Positions 46,228 to 57,949 of a stretch of 64,000 nt of DNA are shown here, piece after piece. The stretch spans positions 62,001-126,000 of the forward strand of contig NZ_FNCO01000017.1 in assembly GCF_900100795.1 (NCBI RefSeq), given 5' to 3'. Position 1 is the stretch's first letter. Each line of letters begins with the position of its first letter. The position numbers and the translations under genes are program-made. This DNA is from Pseudomonas abietaniphila (GTDB lineage Bacteria; Pseudomonadota; Gammaproteobacteria; Pseudomonadales; Pseudomonadaceae). The notes beneath the pieces are model-generated. The model was not told the origin of the DNA. It did not search any database and saw only the letters and a program-made list of their open reading frames with translations.

Positions 46228-47460
46228 TTACTCGCCCTGGCGAGGGGCGTCGAGCTCGAACGCTGTGTGCAGGGCGCGCACAGCCAGCTCCAGATACTTC
46301 TCCTCGATCACGACCGAAACCTTGATTTCGGAGGTGGAGATCATCTGGATGTTGATGCTTTCCTTGGCCAGTGCTTCGAACATACGGCTGGCAACACCTG
46401 CGTGCGAACGCATGCCGACACCGACGATGGACACCTTGGCGATCTTGGTATCGCCAACGACTTCACGCGCGCCGATTTCCTTGGCGGTGTTTTCCAGCAC
46501 GGTCAGAGCCGACTGGTAGTCGTTGCGGTGCACGGTGAAGGTGAAGTCGGTGGTGTTATCGTGCGCAACGTTCTGCACGATCATGTCGACTTCGATGTTC
46601 GCGCCGCTGATCGGGCCCAGAATCTTGAATGCAACGCCCGGGGTGTCTGGCACGCCACGGATCGTCAGCTTGGCTTCGTCGCGGTTGAAGGCGATGCCAG
46701 AAATGATCGGCTGTTCCATGGATTCCTCCTCATCAATGGTAATGAGGGTGCCTGGACCCTCCTTGAAGCTGTGCAGTACGCGCAGCGGGACGTTGTACTT
46801 GCCGGCGAATTCCACCGCGCGGATCTGCAACACCTTGGAACCGAGGCTGGCCATTTCCAGCATCTCTTCGAACGTGATCTTGTCCAGGCGCTGAGCCTGA
46901 GACACGACGCGCGGATCGGTGGTGTAAACGCCGTCGACGTCGGTGTAAATCTGGCATTCATCCGCTTTCAAGGCGGCGGCTAGCGCCACACCGGTGGTGT
47001 CGGAACCGCCACGACCCAGGGTCGTGATATTGCCGCTCTCGTCCACACCCTGGAAACCTGCGACCACGACGACGCGACCTTCTTTCAGGTCTGCGCGAAT
47101 CTTCTGATCGTCGATCTGCAGAATACGCGCCTTGTTGTGCGCGCTGTCGGTCAGGATGCGAACCTGATTACCGGTGTAGGACACCGCCGGTACACCGCGC
47201 TTGATCAGCGCCATGGCCAGCAAGGCAATGGTCACCTGCTCGCCGGTGGACACGATCACGTCCAGTTCGCGAGGAACCGGTTGATCGCTGATCTGCTTCG
47301 CCAGGTCGATCAGGCGATTGGTCTCGCCGCTCATGGCGGACAGAACCACCACCAGATCATCGCCCGCGTCGCGGAATTTTTTGACTTTGTCGGCCACCTG
47401 CTCGATGCGCTCTACCGAGCCCACGGAGGTGCCTCCAAATTTCTGTACGATTAAAGCCAT
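46228..47460 (-). CDS. lysC: Aspartate kinase
   Basis: A 410-residue aspartokinase, first step of lysine, threonine and methionine synthesis. N-terminal kinase domain: VQKFGGTSVGSVERIEQVAD (nucleotide/aspartate site), STGEQVTIALLAMAL, LGRGGSDTTGVALAAAL, QIYTDVDGVYTTDPR. The C-terminal regulatory part has two ACT domains (GVPDTPGVAFKILGPIS and VGVGMRSHAGVASRMFEALA) that bind Lys/Thr for feedback control. It lies 103 bases after alaS on the same strand. It is a full-length, ordinary beta-type pseudomonad enzyme. Confidence 0.97.
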   Translation of the reverse strand: MALIVQKFGGTSVGSVERIEQVADKVKKFRDAGDDLVVVLSAMSGETNRLIDLAKQISDQPVPRELDVIVSTGEQVTIALLAMALIKRGVPAVSYTGNQVRILTDSAHNKARILQIDDQKIRADLKEGRVVVVAGFQGVDESGNITTLGRGGSDTTGVALAAALKADECQIYTDVDGVYTTDPRVVSQAQRLDKITFEEMLEMASLGSKVLQIRAVEFAGKYNVPLRVLHSFKEGPGTLITIDEEESMEQPIISGIAFNRDEAKLTIRGVPDTPGVAFKILGPISGANIEVDMIVQNVAHDNTTDFTFTVHRNDYQSALTVLENTAKEIGAREVVGDTKIAKVSIVGVGMRSHAGVASRMFEALAKESINIQMISTSEIKVSVVIEEKYLELAVRALHTAFELDAPRQGE

Positions 47461-47563
47461 CTCAAAGCCGCCTCAGCCCGTGAAGGGCGCCCGTTAATCA
47501 TTCAAACCGCAAAGCGCCGAAGCCCGCTGGATAGCGGACTTCGGTGGGTCGACTTAGCTTCCC

Positions 47564-50188
<2,625 letters not shown>

Positions 50189-50332
50189 AGGTTCTTCCAC
50201 GGGAACTGCGGCCTGAGGCAAGTGCATAACGTCATTCGACGTAGCGACGGCAAAGGGCCGCATTATATAGGCGTTGCTTCCACGGTACAGTGACTTTGTA
50301 CGATAGAAGCAGCCAATTGGATTATCGGTCGA

Positions 50333-51337
50333 TTATCGGCTTGCGAATTCGGCAAATGCCGCGACCACCTGCTCCATTTGCGCGGCGGACACGTCAAGGT
50401 GCGTCACCATGCGCAAACGGGACGCCGCGCTCAGGACGATGCCTCGCTCGGCACAAAAAGCCTTCAGCGCCTCGGCGCGGTCACCGATCTGCACATAGAC
50501 CATGTTGGTCTGCACCGGCTCCACCTCGTAGCCCAGTTCGGTCAGCCCCTTGGCGAGAAACGCCGCGTTAGCGTGATCGTCAGCCAGACGCTCGACTTGA
50601 TGCTCAAGCGCATACAACCCCGCCGCTGCCAGCAAACCGGCCTGGCGCATGCCGCCGCCGACCATTTTGCGCAGACGACGCGCCTTGGCAATCAGTTCGT
50701 TCGAGCCGCACAGCACCGAGCCGATCGGGGCGCCCAAGCCCTTGGACAGGCAGACCGACACCGAATCGAAGTGCTGCGTGATTTCACGTGCATCCACGCC
50801 CAGCTTGACCGCTGCGTTGTACAGACGAGCGCCGTCCAGATGCAGCGCCAGCCCTTTGTCGCGGGTCAGTTTGCGCGCGGCAGCGAGGTAGTCCAGCGAC
50901 AGAACCTTGCCCTGCATGGTGTTTTCAAGCGCCAGCAGGCGGGTGCGCGCGAAGTGGAAATCGTCCGCCTTGATCGCGGCAACGACCTGATTCAGATCCA
51001 CAGAACCGTCCGCCTGGTTGTCCAGCGGCTGTGGCTGGATGGAACCCAGCACCGCTGCGCCTCCGCCTTCGTACTTGTAGGTGTGCGCTTGCTGACCCAC
51101 GATGTATTCGTCGCCACGCTCGCAATGCGCCATCAGGCCAAGCAGGTTGCTCATGGTGCCGGTCGGTACGAACAGCGCGGCAGCAAAACCCAGACGTTCC
51201 GCCAGCCATGACTCCAGTGTGTTGACCGTCGGGTCTTCGCCATACACGTCGTCGCCCAATGGCGCACAGGCCATGGCGTCGCGCATGCCGGCGGTGGGTT
51301 GGGTCACTGTGTCGCTGCGCAGATCGATAACCGTCAC
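50333..51337 (-). CDS. ltaE: Low-specificity L-threonine aldolase
   Basis: A 334-residue PLP enzyme of fold type I that splits L-threonine or allo-threonine into glycine and acetaldehyde. The N-terminus DLRSDTVTQPTAGMRDAM and GDDVYGEDPTVNTLE are family marks; H85 (QQAHTYKYEGGG) stacks on PLP; K199 in SVCLSKGLGAPIGS holds the cofactor; MVGGGMRQAGLLAAAG follows. GTG start at 51337 with GGGAG seven bases before. It is a single gene between alaS and the riboswitch-controlled lumazine synthase. Confidence 0.95.
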   Translation of the reverse strand: MTVIDLRSDTVTQPTAGMRDAMACAPLGDDVYGEDPTVNTLESWLAERLGFAAALFVPTGTMSNLLGLMAHCERGDEYIVGQQAHTYKYEGGGAAVLGSIQPQPLDNQADGSVDLNQVVAAIKADDFHFARTRLLALENTMQGKVLSLDYLAAARKLTRDKGLALHLDGARLYNAAVKLGVDAREITQHFDSVSVCLSKGLGAPIGSVLCGSNELIAKARRLRKMVGGGMRQAGLLAAAGLYALEHQVERLADDHANAAFLAKGLTELGYEVEPVQTNMVYVQIGDRAEALKAFCAERGIVLSAASRLRMVTHLDVSAAQMEQVVAAFAEFASR

Positions 51338-51521
51338 GATGAAGCTCCCTGAGAAATGGTTCAGGCCTCAGTTCTGAGGCCGGGACGATCGATAATCAAG
51401 GCTTCGGTTCACGATGCCAAGCCGTGCTTATAAGAAAAGCTGATGAAACCCATCAAAAAGGCTCCAAGCACATTCTGAAAATCTGTGTTACAAACTGCAC
51501 GCCGACGACAAATGCCGTCGG

Positions 51522-51666
51522 CAACGTTCTCAGGGCGGGGTGCGATTCCCCACCGGCGGTAATGGCGCGCAATGCGTCTAGCCCGCGAGCGCTCGCGAAG
51601 GCGAGGTCAGCAGACCTGGTGTGATTCCAGGGCCGACGGTCATAGTCCGGATGAAGAGAGAACGGG
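51522..51666 (+). ncRNA. FMN riboswitch (RFN element)
   Basis: The conserved blocks appear in order: TTCTCAGGGCGGGGTGCGAT, TCCCCACCGGCGGTAAT, AGCCCGCGAGCG, GGTCAGCAGACCTGGTG, ATTCCAGGGCCGACGGT and ATAGTCCGGATGAAGAGAG. Together they make the six-stem FMN aptamer. It precedes a riboflavin synthesis gene by about 130 bases, as expected. Confidence 0.97.
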
Positions 51667-51762
51667 ATTGGCACCACAGGATCGTCTCGCAGTGTCGTCA
51701 CGTGCGCTTGTCGCCCGGACGGCTGTCGACCGTACCCTGGCATCCCATTCGATCCAACACGC

Positions 51763-51785
51763 CCTGTTTTTTAATTAAACAGGAG
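51763..51785 (+). promoter_or_regulatory. Riboswitch expression platform: stem covering the ribosome-binding site
   Basis: CCTGTTT (51763-51769) and AAACAGG (51777-51783) pair; the AGGAG that serves the lumazine synthase ATG is at 51781-51785, so the stem hides it. The loop T-run (TTTAATT) could also permit termination. Translation control by FMN is the likely mode. Confidence 0.65.
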
Positions 51786-51794
51786 TCAGAACAG

Positions 51795-52289
51795 ATGCAA
51801 CCCACCGCAATTCACGCCCACGACCGCATCGCTTTCATTCAAGCTTGCTGGCACAAAGATATCGTCGATCAGGCGCGCAAAGGCTTTGTCGCCGAAATGG
51901 CGAACCACGGCTACGCCGAGAGCGATATCGACTTCTTCGAAGTGGGCGGCGCCTTTGAAATCCCTTTACACGCCAAGCTGTTGGCCAAGACAGGCCGTTA
52001 TGGCGGCGTCGTGGCGGCCGGTCTGGTGGTGGACGGCGGTATTTACCGTCACGAGTTCGTTGCGCAGTCGGTGATCAGCGCCCTGATGCAGGTCCAGCTG
52101 GAAACCGAAGTACCGGTGTTCTCGGTCGTCCTGACCCCGCACCATTTCCACGCCGGGGAAGAGCATCAGAAGTTCTTCTTCGACCACTTCGTGCACAAGG
52201 GCCAGGAAGCGGCCAAGACGTGTGCCGACACGCTGACCAAGCTGCGCGCCGTGCGTCGCAGCAGCGAGTCGCAGAAAGCGGTGGGTTGA
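51795..52289 (+). CDS. ribH2: 6,7-dimethyl-8-ribityllumazine synthase, type II (RibH2-like)
   Basis: A 164-residue lumazine synthase of the Brucella RibH2 type: RIAFIQACWHKDIVDQARKG, VGGAFEIPLHAKLLAKTGRY, LVVDGGIYRHEFVAQSVISA, QVQLETEVPVFSVVLTPHHF and FFDHFVHKGQEAAK. It joins 3,4-dihydroxy-2-butanone phosphate to the ribityl-pyrimidinedione, the step before riboflavin. Type II enzymes form decamers and usually occur in addition to a housekeeping ribH in a rib operon. This single gene under an FMN riboswitch is therefore probably a second, separately controlled copy. AGGAG before ATG 51795. Confidence 0.93.
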   Translation: MQPTAIHAHDRIAFIQACWHKDIVDQARKGFVAEMANHGYAESDIDFFEVGGAFEIPLHAKLLAKTGRYGGVVAAGLVVDGGIYRHEFVAQSVISALMQVQLETEVPVFSVVLTPHHFHAGEEHQKFFFDHFVHKGQEAAKTCADTLTKLRAVRRSSESQKAVG

Positions 52290-52325
52290 TGGAATGACGG
52301 CGTCCCCCGGGACGCCGCCATTCCC

Positions 52326-52415
52326 TTGTAGGAGCGCGCTTGCCCGCGAATGCGGTGGGTCAGTGACCGATAGTTGGCTGACACACTGCAATCGAGGGCA
52401 AGCCCGCTCCTACGA
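52326..52415. repeat. Paired REP, family A
   Basis: Inverted copies of TTGTAGGAGCGCGCTTGCCC with about 45 bases between, in the gap between convergent ribH2 and astE. The right copy has GAGGGCAAGCCCGCTCC, slightly diverged. Confidence 0.85.
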
Positions 52416-52441
52416 TGAACCACGTCAACCCGAGACATGGC

Positions 52442-53449
52442 TCACACCAACCCATCCCCGGTCGTCGGCACAATCAAAATTCCTGCGCGCAACCCGTTCT
52501 TGACCTTCGGGTTCGGGAAGATGATGCGGGCGCCCTCCTCTTCCACCACCCAGCGTGAATCGGCCAGGTCCTCGGCCAGCACAAAGCCTTTATCCAGCAC
52601 CGTGAAGTTCTCGATGTCGGCCGGCAGGTTCAGGCGGAATGCATCGCTGTGCTTGATGATTTCGCGCGCCACGCTGAACAGTTTGAGGCCGTCGAGCTCA
52701 TCCCCGACAAGCGCCTCTTTGCCTTCGATCAATTGCTCCAGCGTCGCTTTCAACGGCGCGAGGTTGACCTGCTGGTTTTGCCCGAACGGTCGCGCCTTGC
52801 CCAGCTCCAGCGTGAAAGCCTCGGCATCCAGTTTGTCGTAGGTGTAGGCGCTGAACACAATGGACGACTTGTTCTGCAACAACACCGCTTCCATGCCCGC
52901 TTTGTGCAAACGCACCAGCTCACGGCGCGAATGCTGACGCCCTTCCTTCCACGGGTACAGGGCAAACTGCTCAATCTTCGAGCCGCGAATCGCCGTGTGC
53001 AGGTCGTAGTGCAAGCGGTAGCGATCCGGCAGGCTGAAGAAACTGGCGGCCAGTCGCTCAAGCTCACAGGCGCGCAAGGCTTCGCTGCCGCCGCTTTGTT
53101 CATGACGGCCGTTGAACAGCCGATTGACGTCCTGTTCGACGTATCGCTCTCCGCGACGCATCGCTTCGGGGTTACCGAACAGGAAAAGAATACGAGCGCG
53201 AGGCTTGAGTTCGCCTCGCGCGATGGCGTGAATCAGCTCGTCGAGCAACTCGATGGGCGCTGTTTCATTGCCATGGATGCCAGCGGACAGCAGCAAGTCA
53301 GTGCCGTTGTCCCGCGCTTCGGGTGGCCGGACTTCCAACGCACCTTCGGCCAGCCAGCGCATGCGTACGCCTTCGACGGTCAGCTGAGTCTTTTCCGCGG
53401 GTTCACGACCCGCCAGGGTCAGTTCAAGCAGTTTGCCGAGGGCGAGCAT
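52442..53449 (-). CDS. astE: Succinylglutamate desuccinylase
   Basis: A 335-residue zinc carboxypeptidase-like enzyme of the AstE/aspartoacylase family, last step of the arginine succinyltransferase pathway: succinylglutamate to succinate and glutamate. Zinc ligands are in LSAGIHGNETAPIELL (H, E) and YDLHTAIRGS (H); the catalytic Glu is in FTLELGKARPFGQN. The order of motifs and length are normal. It is the last gene of the ast/aru operon, 14 bases after the small conserved protein gene. Confidence 0.96.
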   Translation of the reverse strand: MLALGKLLELTLAGREPAEKTQLTVEGVRMRWLAEGALEVRPPEARDNGTDLLLSAGIHGNETAPIELLDELIHAIARGELKPRARILFLFGNPEAMRRGERYVEQDVNRLFNGRHEQSGGSEALRACELERLAASFFSLPDRYRLHYDLHTAIRGSKIEQFALYPWKEGRQHSRRELVRLHKAGMEAVLLQNKSSIVFSAYTYDKLDAEAFTLELGKARPFGQNQQVNLAPLKATLEQLIEGKEALVGDELDGLKLFSVAREIIKHSDAFRLNLPADIENFTVLDKGFVLAEDLADSRWVVEEEGARIIFPNPKVKNGLRAGILIVPTTGDGLV

Positions 53450-53463
53450 GTGTTGATATCCGC

Positions 53464-53754
53464 TTAGTGGTTGCAGTCCGGGCCATGCACGTGGCCGTCT
53501 TCGTCGTCGCCACTCATATCCGCCGGTTCCATTTCCAGTTGCAGGCTGACCAGGTTGGTGGCCAGCGGACGCAGCAGCAGGTTGGCGTATTCGGCGTCGT
53601 CTTCTTCGACGTCGACACCGATCAGCAGTTGGCCGCGGCCGTCTTGCTGAATCCAGACCTCTTTACCCTGCCAGATAACGGCAAAACGGGTGCAGGACGT
53701 TTCCAGCTGAGTGCCGTCGGTGTCTTCAAGGATCAAACGCAGGGCGTCGGTCAT
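53464..53754 (-). CDS. Small conserved protein of the ast operon with His-rich end
   Basis: A 96-residue protein conserved at this place between astB and astE in pseudomonads (PA0900 position). It is sometimes labelled topoisomerase II in databases, which nothing in the sequence supports. It reads as a small beta-rich domain (LRLILEDTDGTQLETSCTRF, GKEVWIQQDGRGQLLIGVDV) with an acidic middle (EEDDAEY) and the end DDEDGHVHGPDCNH, which could bind a metal. A role in the pathway, for example metal supply to AstE, is only a guess. Confidence 0.85.
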   Translation of the reverse strand: MTDALRLILEDTDGTQLETSCTRFAVIWQGKEVWIQQDGRGQLLIGVDVEEDDAEYANLLLRPLATNLVSLQLEMEPADMSGDDEDGHVHGPDCNH

Positions 53755-53832
53755 GTCAAAAATTCTCTCTGTAAAAGCAAAAACATCGTCGGCCCGACGC
53801 CGCAGGACAACGGGCGCGATGTGTGAGGGGCA

Positions 53833-55179
53833 TCAATTGATCTGGAAAGGATAGACCGCGCCCAGCTTCAGGTGCTGCGTCAGTTCATCCAGCGCCGTGC
53901 GGCACTCGGTCAGCAGTTGCGGATCGGCCAGATCGTTTTCCGTCATGCGGTCGCGATAGTGCTTGTCCACCCACTGCGTCAGCGTGTCGTACAACGGCGC
54001 CGTCATGATAACCCCTGGATTGACGGCTGCCAGTTCGGTTTCATTCAGCGCAACGCGCAAGCGCAGGCAGGCGGGGCCTCCGCCGTTCTGCATGCTTTGC
54101 TTGAGGTCGAACACCTTGACCTCACGGATCGGGCTTTCGTCGGCGATCAGGCGCTGCAGGTAATTCCACACGCGCTCGTTGCTGCGGCACTCTTCCGGGA
54201 CGATCAGCAGCATCGAGCCATCGGCATTGGACAGCAACTGACTGTTGAACAGGTACGAGCGCACGGCGTCTTCCACGCCGACTTCGGTGCGCGGCACGCA
54301 AATGGCCTGGAAACGACCGCCGCGACGACCCAGCTTGTCATGCAGCTCGCTGAGCATGTGTTCCGTGTTGAGGAACGCATCCTCGTGATAGAACAGGACC
54401 TCGCCGTTACCGACCGCGATGACGTCGTTGTGGAACACACCCTGATCGATCACCGCAGGGTTCTGCTGCGCATACACCACGCCGTCTTCGCTCAGGCCGT
54501 GCAGACGCGCGACGGCTTGCGACGCTTCGAGGGTCTGACGGGCCGGGTATTTCTGTGGCGCCGGAAAGCGGGTGTCGAACGCCGCACGTCCGAACACGAA
54601 GAACTCGACGCCAGCCTCGCCATAGCTGCGGCAGAAACGCGTATGGTTGGCCGCGCCTTCATCACCGAACTGGGCGACGGCAGGCAAGGCGGCATGGTGC
54701 GCAAAGTGCTGTTGATCGGCAAACATGGCGCCCAGCACGCGGCTGGTGGTCGGGTGTTCGATGCTGCGGTGGTACTTGCAGTTGAGGTTGGCGGCGGTGA
54801 AATGCACACGACCGTCGGCCGTGTCGGCACTCGGGCTGACCGTGGCGGCGTTGGCGACCCACATGCTGGATGCGGAGCAACTGGCCACCAGCAACGGCAT
54901 GGATTCTTTGGCCGCACGCTCGATGACCTGCGCGTCGGTGCCGCTGAAGCCCAGCTTGCGCAGCCCGGCGACATCCGGGCGCTCCTGGGGCGCCAGCACG
55001 CCCTGGGTGAACCCCATGTCCATCAGCGCTTTCATTTTCGACAGACCCTGCAACGCCGCCTCGCGCGGGTTGGACGACTGCTGGCAGTTGCTCTGGGAAG
55101 CGACGTTGCCGTAGGACAGCCCGCCGTAGTTATGGGTCGGCCCCACTAGACCGTCAAAGTTGACTTCACAGGATTTCAT
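53833..55179 (-). CDS. astB: N-succinylarginine dihydrolase
   Basis: A 448-residue enzyme of the amidinotransferase fold, which turns N2-succinylarginine into succinylornithine, two ammonia and CO2. Typical segments: NFDGLVGPTHNYGGLSYGN, SSMWVANAATVSPSADTADG, NLNCKYHRSIEHPTTSRVLG, VFHNDVIAVGNGEVLFYHE (His) and QSMQNGGGPACLRLRVALNE (catalytic Cys). Length is as in P. aeruginosa AruB. It follows astD across a REP pair and precedes the small conserved gene. Confidence 0.97.
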   Translation of the reverse strand: MKSCEVNFDGLVGPTHNYGGLSYGNVASQSNCQQSSNPREAALQGLSKMKALMDMGFTQGVLAPQERPDVAGLRKLGFSGTDAQVIERAAKESMPLLVASCSASSMWVANAATVSPSADTADGRVHFTAANLNCKYHRSIEHPTTSRVLGAMFADQQHFAHHAALPAVAQFGDEGAANHTRFCRSYGEAGVEFFVFGRAAFDTRFPAPQKYPARQTLEASQAVARLHGLSEDGVVYAQQNPAVIDQGVFHNDVIAVGNGEVLFYHEDAFLNTEHMLSELHDKLGRRGGRFQAICVPRTEVGVEDAVRSYLFNSQLLSNADGSMLLIVPEECRSNERVWNYLQRLIADESPIREVKVFDLKQSMQNGGGPACLRLRVALNETELAAVNPGVIMTAPLYDTLTQWVDKHYRDRMTENDLADPQLLTECRTALDELTQHLKLGAVYPFQIN

Positions 55180-55238
55180 CGGTGAGGCTCCGTGGATCTG
55201 TTTTTATGTGCACATTCTTTATCTGGCACCGCCATCTC

Positions 55239-55329
55239 CTGTAGGAGCCGGCTTGCTGGCGAATGCGGTATCTCAGTTACATCAAGGGTGGCTGACCTAC
55301 CGTGTTCGCCAGCAAGCCGGCTCCTACAG
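55239..55329. repeat. Paired REP, family D
   Basis: Inverted copies of CTGTAGGAGCCGGCTTGCTG about 50 bases apart inside the ast operon, between astD and astB. Confidence 0.88.
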
Positions 55330-55354
55330 AGTTCAGTGGCCGATTCCAACCGGT

Positions 55355-56821
55355 TCAGGACAGGCTTATGCCCGGCGTCAAGCTGGAAGGCAAAGTCAAC
55401 GTGCCGGCCTCAAGCGACGCCACCGGATACGCGCAATAGTCCGCAGCATAATAGGCACTGGCGCGATGGTTGCCCGACGCACCGACCCCACCGAACGGCG
55501 CGGTACTCGCCGCGCCCGTCAGCTGCTTGTTCCAGTTGACGATACCGGCCCGGCTTTGCAGCCAGAACTGCTGATAGCGTTCCTGAGAATCCGACAGCAA
55601 CCCCGCCGCCAAACCATACTGGGTGGCGTTCGCCTCCTCGATGGCCGCGTCAAAATCAGCGTAGCGAATCACTTGCAGCAAAGGGCCGAACAGCTCTTCG
55701 TCAGGACGATCGCTCACATCACTGACATCCAGAATGCCCGGGGTCAGCAACGCCGATTGCGTCTCTGGCTGGGTCATTTCCAGCAACGCCACGGCGCCAT
55801 TGGCGAGCAGTTGCTCCTGAGCATCGAGCAACGCCTGAGCGGCGCGCAGGGAAATCACCGACCCCATGAACGGCGCAGGCTGCTGATCGAAGGCACCGAC
55901 CTGAATCGTCGCGGTCACTTCGACCAGTCGCGCCATGAACGCATCGCCCCATGCGCCTTCCGGCACCAGCAGACGGCGGGCGCACGTGCAGCGCTGACCG
56001 GCGGATATGAACGCCGACTGGATCACCGTGTACACCGCGGCGTCCACGTCAGCGACCTGATCGACGACGAGGGGATTATTACCACCCATTTCCAGGGCAA
56101 GAATCTTGTCCGGGCGACCGGCGAATTGCTGATGCAAGGAATTGCCGGTGCGGCTGGACCCGGTGAAAAACAGACCATCGATGCCTGAATGGGCCGCCAG
56201 CGCGATGCCGGTTTCCCGCGCGCCCTGAACAAGGTTCAACACGCCGGCGGGCAGCCCGGCGTCGATCCAGCACTGGACGGTCAGCTCGGCGACTTTCGGC
56301 GTCAGCTCGCTCGGCTTGAACACCACCGCGTTGCCCGCCAGCAATGCGGGCACGATATGCCCGTTGGGCAGGTGACCCGGAAAGTTGTAAGGCCCGAACA
56401 CGGCGACCACACCATGGGGCTTGTGGCGCAGCACAGCGGTGGCGTCGCCCAGCGGGCCGCTCTTCTCGCCGGTACGCTCGCGGTAGCTCTGAATCGAGAT
56501 CGCCACCTTGTTGACCATGCTGGTCACTTCCGTGGCGGACTCCCACAGCGGTTTGCCGGTTTCCTCACCGATGCATCGGGCGATTTCGTCCGTGCGGCCT
56601 TTCAGCGTGGCGGCGAAGTTTTCCAGCACCCCGATGCGCGCGTCCAGTGTCAGCGAAGCCCAGGCCGGAAATGCCTGACGCGCAGCGTTGACCGCCGAAT
56701 CGACTTGCTCGGTGTTCGCAGCCTGACCGGACCAGATCACCTGTTGCGTAACCGGGTTCAGCGACTCGAACGGCTCGCCCTGCCCGGCTTGCCAGGCGCC
56801 AGCGATATAAAGCGTATTCAT
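55355..56821 (-). CDS. astD: Succinylglutamate semialdehyde dehydrogenase
   Basis: A 488-residue NAD-dependent aldehyde dehydrogenase, fourth step of the pathway. N146 in VFGPYNFPGHLPNGH, K169 in VVFKPSELTP, E244 in LALEMGGNNP and C278 in SAGQRCTCARR are the catalytic set; GHLPNGHIVPALLAGN is typical of AstD. ATG 56821 overlaps the stop of aruG by one base (TGATG), so the two are coupled; a TTG one codon earlier is not needed. In-operon order agrees with P. aeruginosa aruFGDB. Confidence 0.97.
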   Translation of the reverse strand: MNTLYIAGAWQAGQGEPFESLNPVTQQVIWSGQAANTEQVDSAVNAARQAFPAWASLTLDARIGVLENFAATLKGRTDEIARCIGEETGKPLWESATEVTSMVNKVAISIQSYRERTGEKSGPLGDATAVLRHKPHGVVAVFGPYNFPGHLPNGHIVPALLAGNAVVFKPSELTPKVAELTVQCWIDAGLPAGVLNLVQGARETGIALAAHSGIDGLFFTGSSRTGNSLHQQFAGRPDKILALEMGGNNPLVVDQVADVDAAVYTVIQSAFISAGQRCTCARRLLVPEGAWGDAFMARLVEVTATIQVGAFDQQPAPFMGSVISLRAAQALLDAQEQLLANGAVALLEMTQPETQSALLTPGILDVSDVSDRPDEELFGPLLQVIRYADFDAAIEEANATQYGLAAGLLSDSQERYQQFWLQSRAGIVNWNKQLTGAASTAPFGGVGASGNHRASAYYAADYCAYPVASLEAGTLTLPSSLTPGISLS

Positions 56822-57846
56822 CAAATGCCCTCCCGAGCAGGCGACAGAGGCACTGCACGCACCTGATCGCCCGCATTCAGGCGCAGGCGCTTGGCGGTTT
56901 TAGGATCGACCACCAGCGTGCCAGCGGCAAACCGCGCCGGAGCGGCCGTTACGCGGCAGTCCTCGCGTTTGCGGTTGTGGATAAGAAACGGCGTAGCGTC
57001 GTCACCCGGCGTGCCGACCGCCAGCACCAGTGCCTGGCTGTCACGCACTGCGCGGATCTTGCTGGTTTCGCACTCGATGGCAGGGCCCGCGTCGAAAATG
57101 TCGACGTAGCCCTGATAACTGAAGCCTTCGCCCTTGAGCATGGTCAGCGCCGGTTCGGTGCTGGTGTGTACACGACCGATGACATTGCGCGCGGCCTCCG
57201 ACAGGAAGCAGCTGTACAGCGGGAATTTCGGCATCAATTCGGCGATGAACGCGCGATTGCCGACGCCGGTCAGATAATCCGCCTGGCTGAACTCCATCTT
57301 GAAGAAGTGACGGCCCAGGCTTTCCCAAAACGGCGAGTGCCCTTCCTCATCGGACATGCCGCGCATCTCGGCAATGATCTTCGACCCGAACAGCTCAGGG
57401 AATTCGGCAATGAACAGCATCCGTGCCTTGGACAGCAAGCGGCCGTTGAGGCCGTTGCGGTAATCGGCATGCAGGAACAATGAGCACAACTCGGAGTTGC
57501 CGGTCAGGTCGTTGGCCAGGAACAGCGTCGGGATTTCGCGGTAGATGTTCAGCTCTTGAGACGCGCTGACGGTCAGGCCCACGCGGTAGTTGTACCAAGG
57601 CTCACGCAGACCGACCGCACCCGCGATGGCGGAAATGCCCACCACACGACCGTCATCGTCCTCAAGGACAAACAGGTAGTCGGTGTCACCCCGCTCGGCC
57701 TCGCCGCGGAAGGTTTTTTCGGCCCAGCCGACCCGGTGCGCCAGACGCTCTTCATTAGCCGGCAGCGTGGTCAGGCCTGCGCCTGTGCTGCGCGCCAACT
57801 CGATCAGCGCCGGAAGGTCACTGCTGCGTACGGGACGAACGATCAT
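56821..57846 (-). CDS. aruG: Arginine N-succinyltransferase, beta subunit
   Basis: A 341-residue subunit of the heteromeric arginine/ornithine succinyltransferase, first step of the pathway. The N-terminal half is an acyltransferase of the GNAT-like AstA family: MIVRPVRSSDLPALIELARS, YLFVLEDDDGRVVGISAIAG, LCSLFLHADYRNGLNGRLLS, FWESLGRHFFKMEFSQADYL. The C-terminal part has GYVDIFDAGPAIECETSKIR. Its paralogue aruF is directly upstream (about 100 bases). Enterobacteria have only one AstA; the pair is typical of Pseudomonas. Confidence 0.95.
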   Translation of the reverse strand: MIVRPVRSSDLPALIELARSTGAGLTTLPANEERLAHRVGWAEKTFRGEAERGDTDYLFVLEDDDGRVVGISAIAGAVGLREPWYNYRVGLTVSASQELNIYREIPTLFLANDLTGNSELCSLFLHADYRNGLNGRLLSKARMLFIAEFPELFGSKIIAEMRGMSDEEGHSPFWESLGRHFFKMEFSQADYLTGVGNRAFIAELMPKFPLYSCFLSEAARNVIGRVHTSTEPALTMLKGEGFSYQGYVDIFDAGPAIECETSKIRAVRDSQALVLAVGTPGDDATPFLIHNRKREDCRVTAAPARFAAGTLVVDPKTAKRLRLNAGDQVRAVPLSPAREGI

Positions 57847-57949
57847 GCTTTCTCCTCAACCCGGTTCTCTGCTTGAAGAACCGGCGAACTCAAACCCGCG
57901 ATACGGCGTCAGGCTGTGACTCTCGCACTGACCGCCGACGACTCAACTG

